Source: Auxenochlorella pyrenoidosa (Eukaryota > Chlorophyta > Trebouxiophyceae > Chlorellales > Chlorellaceae). From it: 64,000 nt of DNA. Positions 25,301 through 37,300 of the stretch are shown here, in pieces (the stretch's first letter is position 1; each line of letters starts with the position of its first letter). The translations under genes were made by a program, and so were the position numbers. The DNA lies in the NCBI GenBank assembly GCA_001430745.1, contig KQ481950.1, forward strand, positions 1,182,438 to 1,246,437, in the 5' to 3' direction. Under the pieces are notes generated by a model. It was not told where the DNA came from. It searched no databases and saw nothing but the letters and a program-made list of their open reading frames with translations.

Positions 25301-28300
25301 GATGCCCACAAACACGCCAGCACCAGACACCAGGCGGGCCAGCTCCCCGCCTGCGTCGCAGGCTGCCCCGCCGACAGCGCCAGCCGCCAGCAGCGCCTCG
25401 GCCGCAGCCTCCAGCAGCAGGCGCTGCTGCGGGTCCATGAGCACCGCCTCGTTCTCGCTGGTGGAGAAGGCGGCAGCGTCAAAGAGGTCGATGCCGTCCA
25501 GGAAAACGGAGAACCTGTGGAGGTGGCGGGGAGGCACAGCACGCATGCTACTGTGTTGGATTGTGACACCAGCTGGTGCTGCACCTGTGGGTGGCAAGGT
25601 CGGTCCGCAAGAACCGCCATGACCATGGCTGCTCATGCTTTTTAACAGAGAAGGTGCTCGAGGAGCAACCCCTCTCACCGAATGGGGGCAGCCCCCAGCG
25701 AGGCCTCCTGCTCCGCCAGGTCCCAGCGCTCCAGGGGCACCACTGAGGTGGCATCCACCGGCGCCAGGTCAGCACGCAGCGCGCCCTGCAGGTCAAGCAA
25801 GGCAGGTGAGGGCAGGGGCAGGGGGCTGAGGGCCTGACGGGGATGCACGGCTCAGGCATGCATTTTGCGCTGGAAATTTTGGCTGCAGAAGGGCCGGAAA
25901 CAACTCTGGTGTGAGAGCTTGCCTTGGGGGAGCGGGTGGCCAGAGATGCCACTGCCAGGTGCCGACTAAAGCTGCCCCGCGCGCCGCTGCCAGACAGAAG
26001 GCCATCACTGCCACCCGGGAGGAAGAGATCCAGGTCTGCGGTTGCTGTACTAGCAGCGCCAACGGCAGCAGGCTCAAGCCGAGAGGCCAAGTAGCCGGCC
26101 AGGGCTGCCACAGTGGGGTAGTCGAACACCAGGGTGCCCGGCAGCTGCAGGCCCAGCCGACCCTCCAGACTGTTGCGCAGCTCGACTGCCCCCAGGCTGT
26201 CCAGGCCAGCAGCCATGAGCGGCTGCTGTGGGTCGATGTCAGAGGTGCCCAGGATTTCAGACACAGTGGCCGCCACGTGGGCAGCCACCTGCTCAGCATG
26301 CGCAGCAGCGCTTCTGCCGACAGCGCCGGCGCTGGCAGGAGCTGCTCCGGAAGCCAGGTTGCGTGCTGACAGCTGGGCGGCAATGTGTTGTGCCACGGCA
26401 GCAGCGCTGGGGTAGTCAAAGATGAGAGTGGAGGGCAGCTGCAGGCCAAACTTGGCCTCCAGGCTGTTGCGCAGCTCGACTGCGCCCAGGCTGTCCAGGC
26501 CGGCAGCCATAAGCGGCTCGCTGGCGCTGACGCTGACGCCCAGGATGCTGCGCAGCGTGCCCAGCACGTCTGCCAGCACGTCAGCCTGGGGCACAGCATG
26601 CCGAGGGGCTGCGGCCAGCGGTGCCAGCGATGCGCCAGGGGCTGGTGCAGGCTCTGCGAGCTCTGAGAAGAGGCTGCTGTGCTGCTGCTGGAGGGACAGG
26701 CGGTCGGGCAGGAAGGGCACTGCCGCCACCACAGCGGCTGTCAGCTGAGCGGCCACCATGCGGTGCAGGGAGGCCAGCCCCTGCCCGGGGGCAATCATGC
26801 CCATGCCCATGCGCTGCACGCGCAGGGCGGTGGAGCGGTCGTGCGCCGCCATGCCGCCGCCGGCCCAGGCGCCCCACTGCACGCTGGAGGCCGGCGCACC
26901 CTGCAGCAGAGCATGGCAGGACCAGTGGCGCGTCAGGAGCCAAACTCACGCATTGCAGCAGCAGTGATCACAGGCATTTGCGCTAGCAACACCTTTTCCT
27001 TCCAAAGCACCTGGAGCTGTGCCCGCTGAGCAGCAGCATCCAGGCTGGCGTTGGCGGCGCTGTAGTTGGCCTGGCCGGGGGAGCCCAGCAGGGCGGCCAC
27101 CGAGGAGAAGAGCAGGTGGTGGGCTGCAGGTTGCAGCTGCAGGGATTGCCGCAGGTGAGCGAGGCTGGACGTCTTCGGGGCAAATGCGCTGCGAATGCCG
27201 CCAGCTGTCAAGTTGGCCAGCAGAGCGTCGGCAAGCACGCCGCCGGCATGCAGCAGGGCTGCCAGCCGGCGCGCATCAGAGGCAGCGTCCACAGCGGCTG
27301 CTGCATCAGCAGCTGCGGCCACGTCGCAGCCGGAGATGGTGACGGCTGCCGGCGAGCGCAGCAGGGCCGCTGCCTCGCTGCTGGTGCCCAGCCTGCCGCT
27401 GCGGCCCAGCAGGCTGAGATGCTCCGCCTTGGGGGGCTGATCTGAGATGGAGCCTGCCAGGTAAAGTGCCACCAGCTGGCCAAGAGTGCCCGTGCCGCCT
27501 GTGATCAGCACAGCCCCCTGGTGCTCTGCTGTGGACAGCTGCACCTTGGGCTGAGAAGCTGTGGCAGGCAGCAGGACGGGGAGGAAGGCTGCCCCGCTGC
27601 GCTGCGCAGTGCCGTGCACATCTGCCGGGGCTGTGGCAACTGCCGAGGATCCGATGGCAAGAGCCGCCCCTGCATGCGTGGCACTGACTGCCAGGCTGTC
27701 TGTGCTGGCAGCAGCAAACCTGCTGCTTGCATGCTCTTGGGCGGCAGCCTTGAGCAGGCCGTGCAGGAGGCCGGCAGCCACAGCTGCACCAGCCGCTGGT
27801 GCCGGCTGGCTGGCAGACAGCTCAGCACCAGCTGTCGCCAGAAGCGCTCCCCGGCTGCCACCCTGCTGCAGGGCAGCAGCCGCAGCCGCTGCGAGCTGCC
27901 CCTCGTCCAGCGCAGCGCTGTTTAGCAGCAAGGCAGTTGCTGCCGCTGTAATAGGAGCTGCCGCGCCAAGCCCTGCCGCCATCCAGGCGACCTCATACAG
28001 CATCTCAGCACTGCTGCTGCTGCCGGCTGCCCTGGCAGCTGTGCTGTCTGATGCAGTAGAGTGGGCGGCTGGCATGCGGCCCAGCGTGCGGGCCTCAAGC
28101 CCTGCCACCTGGCACAGCCTGCCAGAAGCAGCGACGCCTGCCAGCCAGTAGTCGTTGGTGATGCTGCTCTGAGTGGCTGCCACCTGCTGGCAGCCAGCCT
28201 GCAGGGGCTCTGCAGGGGCTGCACTGCGGCTGTGCGCGCGGTAGGCGCCGATGGCGGCCGGCACACGCAGCTGGGGCCGCTCTGGAGAGGCCCCGGCAGG

Positions 28301-31300
28301 CAGAGCGCCCAGGTGGAAAGAGGCGTCCACGCAAGCTGGGTCCACGCCCCTGCCGCCCGCCCTGCTGTCCCCGCGCCGGCTGTCGATTGCGCCGACGCCG
28401 GCCGCCTGCCTGGGCTGTGCGGCAGCTGCAGCGGCTGCCACCAGCAGCAGACCGACAGGCGCTGCACAGGAGGGGGCCACCGCCCTCTCCGACAGTGCTG
28501 CAGGCTGTGCAGCCAAAGTGGCCCCCAGTCCGTGCATGTGCTCCCTGCTGGCCCTGCCGCTGGCTAGGGAGGCCAGCCTGACTCGACCCGTGCCGACATC
28601 CAGCTGGCACTGCAGCAGCAGCTGCTGCCTCTGGCTGGTGCCGTTCTTGCCAGCCGCAGCCGGCGGCAGCTCAAGCGGGGCTGGGATGGCGGCTGCCGCA
28701 AGCAGCAGGCTCAGGCCATCGTGGCCGGCGGCTGCAGCCGCGGCGTACAGGCACGCTGCGGCTGCCTCCAGGAATGCTGCGCCAGGCAGGATGGGCCTGC
28801 CAGCCACGGCATGGTCCCAGAGGGCTGCTTGCTTGGGCTGCAGCAGGTCCACCTCAAACAACACTGCCGCTCCTGCTGCTGTGCCTGCTGTGCCCGCTTT
28901 GCTTGCCACTCGGGCGATGCGGCCCAGCAGGGTATGAGGCTCGGGGCCCACCCAGAAGCGCTCCTTGGACCATGTGGCACCGCGGGGGTCCACCAGGGAG
29001 AGCACCGTAGAGGCCGCGCTGCCAGCCAGCGCCAGCAGAGCATGCGCGTTGGTGCCCTGGAAGGCAAAGGCGCTGACGCCCCAGGCACAGGCGAGGCCAT
29101 ACTCGGGCCGCCCCTCTGCCTCTGCCGCGGCTGCGGCTGCGGCGGCCATGGGCGCCTGGGCGGGCGCTGCCTGGCGGGGCATGAAGAAGGCGCCTGGGCG
29201 GGAGATGGTGCTGGCCACGTGGGGGTTCAGGCTTGCCAAGTGCGGGATGGGCTGCGCCGCAGCGCCGCTTAGCGCCTGCTCCCACAAGCAGGGGGGATGG
29301 GCAGGGGAGGGAGGTCATGCTCGCAATGCAAGAACTGGTCAGAAACATGGCCTGGGCACCAACAGTCGTGCACACCCTCCCCCCCCCTGCACCTGGTACA
29401 GGCGGACCAGGCCCATGGCACCGGAGGCCGGCTCGCTGTGGCCCAGGGAAGCTTTGCTGGCCAGCAGGGAGAAGGGGGCGCTGGCGGGGCGGCCCTCCAG
29501 CAGAAGGCCTGCCAGGATCAGCATGTCGGGCAGAGATGTAAAAGAAGCATGCAGGCCCACCTGGAAATCTAGCCTGTTCCCCGAACACTTCAGCTGCAAA
29601 GCGCAATGGCCCAGCTGTAGGCGGTGCATCGCCTGGTGCACAAATCTGGTGCACAAAGACGCAGCTGGCCAGGCGCACCTGCGGCAGCCCCCACTTCGAT
29701 GGGGTCCCCCAGCGAGGTGCCGGTGCCGTGCAGCTGCAGCCCCTCCACCTGCAGCACGGCCATACCTGCAGGCGGGAAAATGCAGGGATTAGCAAGCCAT
29801 TCAACTCGCCATGGCAGTCTTAAAAGGTTGGCGTGCCAAGTAACCTGCTCAAGATGTACTGGGACCACTCGTCTAGAAGTACGAAACTGGCAGAGCGAGC
29901 GCACCTGCCGACTGCAGAGCCAGGCGCATCACCTCCTGCTGGCTGGGGCCGTTGGGTGCGGTCAGGCTGCTGGCCCTGCCGCCCTGGTTGACAGCTGTGC
30001 CCGCCAGCAGCACCAGGGCTGCGGCGGAGCTGCCTCCCTCCTCCAGGGGATGGGAGCTCAGCAAGACCAGGGCACAGGCCTCAGAGCGGACATAGCCATC
30101 GGCTGCAAGAGAACAGGAGCGGTTGGGGCAAGCAATCATAGCACGCTGACCAGCCCGCTTTTTGTGAATGTCACAAAGAGTTGATTACTGCAGGCAAGGC
30201 GGTCCCAGTGCTCAGCAGGCGGCGCCCACCTGTCCTGTCCAGCGCCTTGCACCGCCCGTCCGCAGACAGCATGCCCGCGCGCTTGAACATGCCGGTGGTG
30301 GCGGCAGCCAGCATCATGTTGATGCCGCCCGCCAGCGCGGCGCCGGCTGCGCCCAGCGCCGCCTCACGGGCTGTAGGCAGGGAACAGCAATGCGCAACGT
30401 TGGCTCATCCCCTGAGTATGCTGCCCCGGTGTCTCTTCAAGGCAAAGTTCTTACAATCTCTGCACCAGTGGGTGGCCCCTTCTAGCTGTGCGGCCGTATT
30501 GAATCCCACGCAGCCAGGTCATGCCAGCCAGCTCCCACCTGAGCTGGTGGCCACCAGGGAGGAGGAACAGGCGGTGTCCACCGCCACCGCCGGGCCCTTC
30601 AGCCCAAAGTGGTACGCCACACGGCCGGGGCACACGCTGAGCACCGCGCCCTGCGCCGTGTACGCGCTCACAGCTGCAGCGCACACGATGTAGTTGCAGG
30701 GAGTGAGTGTCGCATCGAGGGAAGCGCAAGATGCAGGAGAGGAAGAGACAACCCGCATCACGGCGGTTGTCTGGCGCAACCACCGCTCCCTGCCCACCTG
30801 TGCCAGCATCGGCAGCCAGGCGGGCATACTCAGTCCAGGAGATGCCCACAAACACGCCCGTGCGAGAGGCAGGCGCAGAGTGCAGCGATGACGACCCTGC
30901 CAGCGCCTCGCCAGCCGCAGCCAGCACCAGCCTGCAGGCCGAGGGACGGGGAAGCCAGGCTGAGTGTTTTCTCCACCAGGGGAGCTGGACCCGCGCGTCT
31001 GGTGGCAGGCAGGTCGTCACCAGTTGGCCTGCAATATGTAAAGTGTTGGCCCAGGGACCCCATGTGCGGCGCCTCCCGAGGCGCATCCCCCTTGCCTGTG
31101 CTGGGGGTCCATGGCCGCAGCTTCCGCCGCTGACAGGCCAAACGCCGCGGCGTCAAATAGGTCAACGCCAGCCATAAAGGCACCAAACTGGGCGGGCAGG
31201 GCGAGCGCGTCGCCCCCTGGCAGCGCCTCGGGCAGGTCCAGGTCCCAGCGCTCCAGGGGGATGCGCTGGATGTGGTCGGCGGCCAGGCCAGAAGTGGCAG

Positions 31301-34300
31301 CCGAAGCGCCCTGCAAGCTCATGGGTTGGATGGAAGAAGATAGTCTCGTGTGCAGGTGCCGTGCTGCCTGGCAGCGGTGCCGGCAAGCGCTAGGGCTGCC
31401 ACCATCGAGGGCAAGCTAGACGCCATGTCGCTGGGCACAGCAACAGGCTCTGACCTTGTCAGCGGCGGGGCTCAGAGCCTGCGCCATCAGGGGCTGCGCC
31501 ACCGCCGCCAGTATGGCCAAGGACCGCTGGCGCGGGGCCCAGGCTGCGCCCGACAGCTCGCTGCCACTGGGGAAAGCCGCCTCGCCATCCTCTGACACGT
31601 CTGTGCTGGTTGCACCGGCGTCGGCTGGAGATCCGCTCTGCGCAGCTGCTGCCTGCTGCTTGAGCAGCTGGGCGGCGAGGTATTCGGTGACGGCGCGCAC
31701 AGAGGGGTAGTCAAACACCAGGGTGCCCGGCATCTGCGGCAAGCAGCAGCAGCAGTAGAGGTGGTTGTGGGACGAGGTGCTGTCGGCAGTCTGCACACAC
31801 CCCAGGCAACCGCCGCCCCCATTCGATTCAATGTTCCCATGCGGGTCTGCAGGCTGGGCTCACACAGCGTGCGGCTGCAGCCAGGCATGCGTCCCACAGC
31901 CGACTACTTGCCCCCGCCCCCCCCNNNNNNNNNNNNNNNNNNNNNNNNNNNNNNNNNNNNNNNNNNNNNNNNNNNNNNNNNNNNNNNNNNNNNNNNNNNN
32001 NNNNNNNNNNNNNNNNNNNNNNNNNNNNNNNNNNNNNNNNNNNNNNNNNNNNNNNNNNNNNNNNNNNNNNNNNNNNNNNNNNNNNNNNNNNNNNNNNNNN
32101 NNNNNNNNNNNNNNNNNNNNNNNNNNNNNNNNNNNNNNNNNNNNNNNNNNNNNNNNNNNNNNNNNNNNNNNNNNNNNNNNNNNNNNNNNNNNNNNNNNNN
32201 NNNNNNNNNNNNNNNNNNNNNNNNNNNNNNNNNNNNNNNNNNNNNNNNNNNNNNNNNNNNNNNNNNNNNNNNNNNNNNNNNNNNNCCCCCTTGCCTGCAT
32301 GCCCAGCTTCTGCCCCAGCAGGTTGGCAAACTCCACAGACCCCAGCGAGTCCAGCCCCGCAGACATGAGGGGCTCGTCCTCGCCGACGGCAGAGCCAACC
32401 ACCTGCAGCGGGGACGGGGCAAGACACAAGGGTGGCGCTTGTTGACGACCAGCAGGCAGCAGTCTTAGATGAACCACATCCCTGCTGATCCAGGGGGGAC
32501 AGGGCCTGCATGTTTGCACTCATGCACTGGCTGGCTGCGTACCTGCAGGATGGCGGCAGCCACCTCCCGGTGGACCTGCTCCCGCACGGCACCAGGGTCT
32601 GCCACTGCAGGCGCCGCTGTCGCCCGCCTCCTCTGGCCAGCCACAGCCTGGCCGGCAGGGCGGGCTCCCAGCAGGGCAAGCTCTGGCTCTGCGGGGGCAG
32701 AGGCCATCTCAGAGAAGAAGGCCGGCTGGCTGCTCTGCAGGTAAGTGTCCCAGAGGAATGCGTTCACTGCCAGCTGGGGCAGGGCGGGGGAGGCTGCCGT
32801 GGCGCCGGCGCCTTGCAGCACAGCATGCAGGGCGAGCAGGCCTTGGTCGGCGGAGATGCTGCCCTGGCCGATGCGGTGCAGGCGGCGCAGCACCGCCTCA
32901 GAGGCCATGCCTGCGGGGCAGGCGCAGGGCGGCACTTTGTGGGCCGGCGTATTGCCGAGCAAACAGTTGGGCACAGTTGGATACAACGATGATGTCTGAT
33001 ATCAACCTTGGAAGTGCTTCAGGGCGATTCGCAGCACAGGCCAGAACTCACCAGAGGATGCCCAGGCGCCCCACTGCACGCTCTTGGAGGCGCCACCAGC
33101 GGCCTGCCAGCTGTGCGACCAGGCATCCAGCTGGCAGTTGGCAGCGGCATAGTTTGCCTGCACGAACAGCGGATCATGTTTAAACAGGGGCGGTGAGTGG
33201 GCAAATCAGCAGAGGTTGAGTGGCCGCTGGGCAGCGCCTGCCGTCCACCTTGCGCATATGTTCTTTGGGACAGAGCACAGCTGCGGGCCGCGCACCTGCC
33301 CAGCGGCTCCCAGCAGGGAGGCCACCGAGGAGAAGAGCGCCAGGGAGGCCACCGGCTGGCGCTGCAGGGCGGCGGCGGTGGCCGCCAGGCCGCCCAGCTT
33401 GGGGGCAAACACGCGCCTGCAGGGGGCGGGTCATGGAGCGAGCGTGATGGACTCAACACCAGAGGCAGACAGATAGCTTATGCAGGTTTGTCTTTCACAG
33501 ATCTGCCTACTCTCTTGGCTGCAGTGCCTCCTCTTGTCTGCCAATCCATGACAGGGCGCACCTGAGCGAGCCGGCGGTCTGCTTCTCCAGCAGCGAGTCT
33601 TCCAGCACCCCGCTGGCATGCATCACCGCCTGCACGGCAGGCCCCGGCTGCCCGCCAGCCTCGAACGCCGCGGCGGCATCCCCGGGGGAGCCAGCATCCG
33701 CCATGGCGGAGGTGATGCAGCCAACGGTGGCTGCCAGGGCGGCGGCAGTGGCATTGTCGGCCAGGTGGCCGCTGCGGCTGAGCAGACGGATATAGGCGGG
33801 GCCCAGGCGCTGCACCAGCCAGAGGGTGACCATCAGGCCAAGGCCGCCTGCAAGCATCGGAGATAAGGGACCCACGGGGGGCGATGGCGCAAGGGAAGTG
33901 TGTGCCTGCAAGGACCTGCCGCTACATGCAAGCTCAAAGGGTACACAGCAGAAGCAGGCGGGGTTGCCCATATCAACATTCTCGTCTGCCCAAGGCATGC
34001 TTTCCTGAGCCGCCAGTGATGGCCACAGATGGCAGGCTGCTGGCCTGGAAGGCGGGAGGGGCCTGGCTGGCCGTGCCACCGGTGGACACAGCCACCTTGC
34101 CCACATGGCTGGCCTGCACCAGAATGAGGCATGTAAGGAGCTCAGCAGGAAAGGAATGGGATGGAGTCACTGAATTTCTCCATGCCAAGAACATCGCTGT
34201 GCCGACCGGTCACAACCACGCAGATGGCTTCCGACTTGCCTGGATCATCTGGCGGAAGGCCCCTGCCACGCCGCCCACGCTGTGCGTGATGTGGCGCAGC

Positions 34301-37300
34301 GGGCGCAGCACACCGGCCGCCAGCTGGCGCGCTGCCTTGGCCAACGTGCGGTTGATCACCGGGGGCGGCAAGAAGTCCACCGCCACCAGCGAGTAGCGCA
34401 CGTCGGGGCGCTCTGCAGGCAGGTTGGAAGTAGAAAGCGGCAAGCAGATTGGTACAGCATGCATTAGGTGGCCCCTTGATTCAGAGATGAGATGCAAATC
34501 AAAGGCAGGCAGCGGTTTAATTGCAGCGACCTCCCCTCACCCTGCGCCACGCGGGCCGCGCTCCAGATGTCGCGCTTGCTGATCTCCACAAAGCGGCCAT
34601 CCAGGCCCAGAGCCGCCAGCGAGCCCGCCACCATGCCGGCGCTGGTCAGGCTGTTGAGCACCACGCTGGCGTCGCCCAGCTGGGCAGCCTCGGCGGCAAA
34701 GGTTGTGTCGCGGGAGCCCAGCACATGGCGCACCCCCAGGCTGTGCAGCAGCGCTCGCTTGGCAGTGCCACTGGCGGTGGCAATCACAGTGGCGCCCTTG
34801 GCCTGGGCCACCTGGATGGCAGCCAGGCCCACGCCGCCGGCAGCGGCATGCACCAGCACGCTTTCACCAGCCTTGAGCCCAGCTGCCTTCCTGAGGGCCA
34901 TCTCCACTGCAGGCGAGTAAGTGGGTGCAAGGCAGGCGAGGTTATGGCCTTTCCCCTTGGGAACAAGCAGGATTTTGCTGGTGTTGCTGAGTCTCTATTA
35001 GTGGGAAGCAGCCTGGTGAAACCTGACAAGGCATTGTTGAGCTTGCATGTTGGGCGAGTGCATCCTGCCCTGTGCTGCGCAGGGCAAGCAGCTGTCCAGA
35101 AGCCCCACCTGTGACAAACACGGTGGGGGTGGTTGCAGCCTCCTCGAAGCTCAGAGTGGCCGGCATGGGCGCCAGCATGGCGGATGGGGAGCACACCACG
35201 GTGCCCAGGCAGCCATGCGCCAGGCCAAACACGGCATCGCCTGCAGCAAAAGGTTGTGTGGGATCACAGACGGGGGCTTTTATAAAAGAGGCGAAGGGAC
35301 CCGGCATTACAAGGGCTCATCCATGGCCTGTCTGCCAAACTCCCAGCTAGCCATCAAGATGCAGCCGTAGCTCAGCTATCGTTCAGGATTCACGCGTGCT
35401 GACCTGGCTTGAACGCAGAAGCAGCTCCAGCGTGCATGATGATGCCGGCGCAGTCGCTGCCAGGTGGGCCGGGGTCTCCAGGGTACATGCCCAGCACGTT
35501 GAGCACGTCCCTGCAGAGGCAGGTAACAAGCATGGGGCCCATGGGGTTGAAGTGTTGCATCTTCGAACAATATGGAGGAAATGTTATGCAAGCCTCTGCT
35601 CACGCTCTGTGCTGATGCAGCACTGCCCCCAGGCCAGGCGGCTGCACCATGCTTGCCTGAAGTTGATGCCGACCGCCTTCACCGCAACCAGCACCTCATC
35701 GGGCTTGAGCTTGGCGGCGGCCTCCCCAAGGTCCACGGGCTGGCAGGCCAGGCTGGCCAGGGAGCCCCGGGGCATGGGGCGGACCTGCACCTGGCCGGCC
35801 GCTGGGGCCACCACGCGGCTGCATGGCAAGGTTCGAGGTACACACATGTTTGTGGGCAGCGCACGGGTATGGCCCAAAGCAGCTGCACCCTTCGTTGCAC
35901 GCGGCTGAAACTTTTGCTCTGGATCACCTGGGGAGGAGGCGGGGTGTGGTCCTCACGCGCCGCCGTGTGCGCACAGCCTGCAGGATGCCCCGCTGCTTGC
36001 CAGCCCCATTGGAGTGGGCCTCCTGCGCTGCCACCCCCAGGCTCAGGCTGTCGCTAGCAGCAAGGGTGTAGGCGGTGGCGGCATGCTCGGTGGCAGCCAC
36101 TCGCAGCAGGCCCTCCAGTGCCGAGGCTGCCAGCACCCGTGCGCCGCTGGCAGCCCCTGCTGCAGGGCTGCCATCTGACAGGACATCAGCCATGGCCACC
36201 TCGACAGCCGGCGCCTGCACCGCTTGGGCGCGCTGCAGCAGGTGCAGGGCAGCGCTGGCGGCGCTGTGTGGGGTGCCGGCCGCCAGGTCAACCTGCGCTG
36301 AGCCTCCACCAACTGCCAGGAGGGCAGACGCTGCCGGCTGGATGAGGACAGCTGACTGCCGGCCGGCAGGCGCCTGCTCGGCAGCCTGCCAGGCGACCTC
36401 GTACACAAAGTCTGCAGGTTTGACAGAGGCTGCCGCCGGCGTTTGACCCACAGCTGACTTGGGCTTGGAGACCCTGGTGTGCAGGTCTGCCAGGCTGGCG
36501 AGCGTGCTGCCAGCTGGCGGGCACAGCGCAAAGCTGGATGTGTCAGCCTGCCCAGCGGGCACGGCATGCGCCGCGCTGGTGCTGCCCGCCAGCTCTCCGC
36601 AGGCTGCAGCTGACCGCCGGTCGACCAGAGCAAACGACCCCACAGCCACTGGCACCTTGGCGCCACAGCCAGGGGCAGCCACGCCGAGGTGCAGGCAGGC
36701 ATCCATGCAGGGCGGGGGCACGAGGTAGCCGTCGGTGCTGTGTCTGCTGTCTGAAATGATACTGCCGGTGGCGTGCCCAGAAGCAGGCTCGGCCTTGGTG
36801 GGTGGGGAAGGCGTCAGCGCTGCCATCGCCCTGCTAAGCAGCAGGCGCTTGACAGCCAGGGTTTGCACAGCAACTGCTGCTGCCGCGTGCACCGCGACCG
36901 CCGTGGCAGCGGCCGCAGCCAAGCGCAGGCAGCCGTGCGCGATCGGCGTGCTGCGCCTGCTGCCAGGGCGCTCGGCGTGCACCAGCTGCAAGTCTCCGCT
37001 TGCGGGGTCCAGGCTGCAGCGCAGCACAGCGCCGCTGCGCTGCTGCCCCTGCTTCCTGCCCTGCGGCTCCTCCCTGGGGTGAGCCATGACCAGTGGCGCT
37101 GTGATGGCCAGGCCAGACACCGTCAGCACGCCGCTGTCAGGGCCACCTGCTGTGCCCTCCAGGACCGTCATGCCGGCTGCCAGCGCAGCCTCCAGCATGC
37201 CGGCACCAGGGAAGAGCGCCCTGCCAAGCACCACATGGTCTGAGTAGGCCGCCAGGCGGGGCTCCAGCAGGTGGCAGTCAAAGGCGACGGCGCGCCGCGC

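Noticed and set aside
20200..25800. Several separate PKS genes instead of one
   Set aside because: ACP C-termini and the next KS N-termini share uninterrupted exons at several module borders, and no start/stop pair or intergenic stretch separates modules.
31690..32630. Loss of the module 1 ACP because of the N run
   Set aside because: Both halves of the ACP, with donor and acceptor sites, are visible on either side of the gap.
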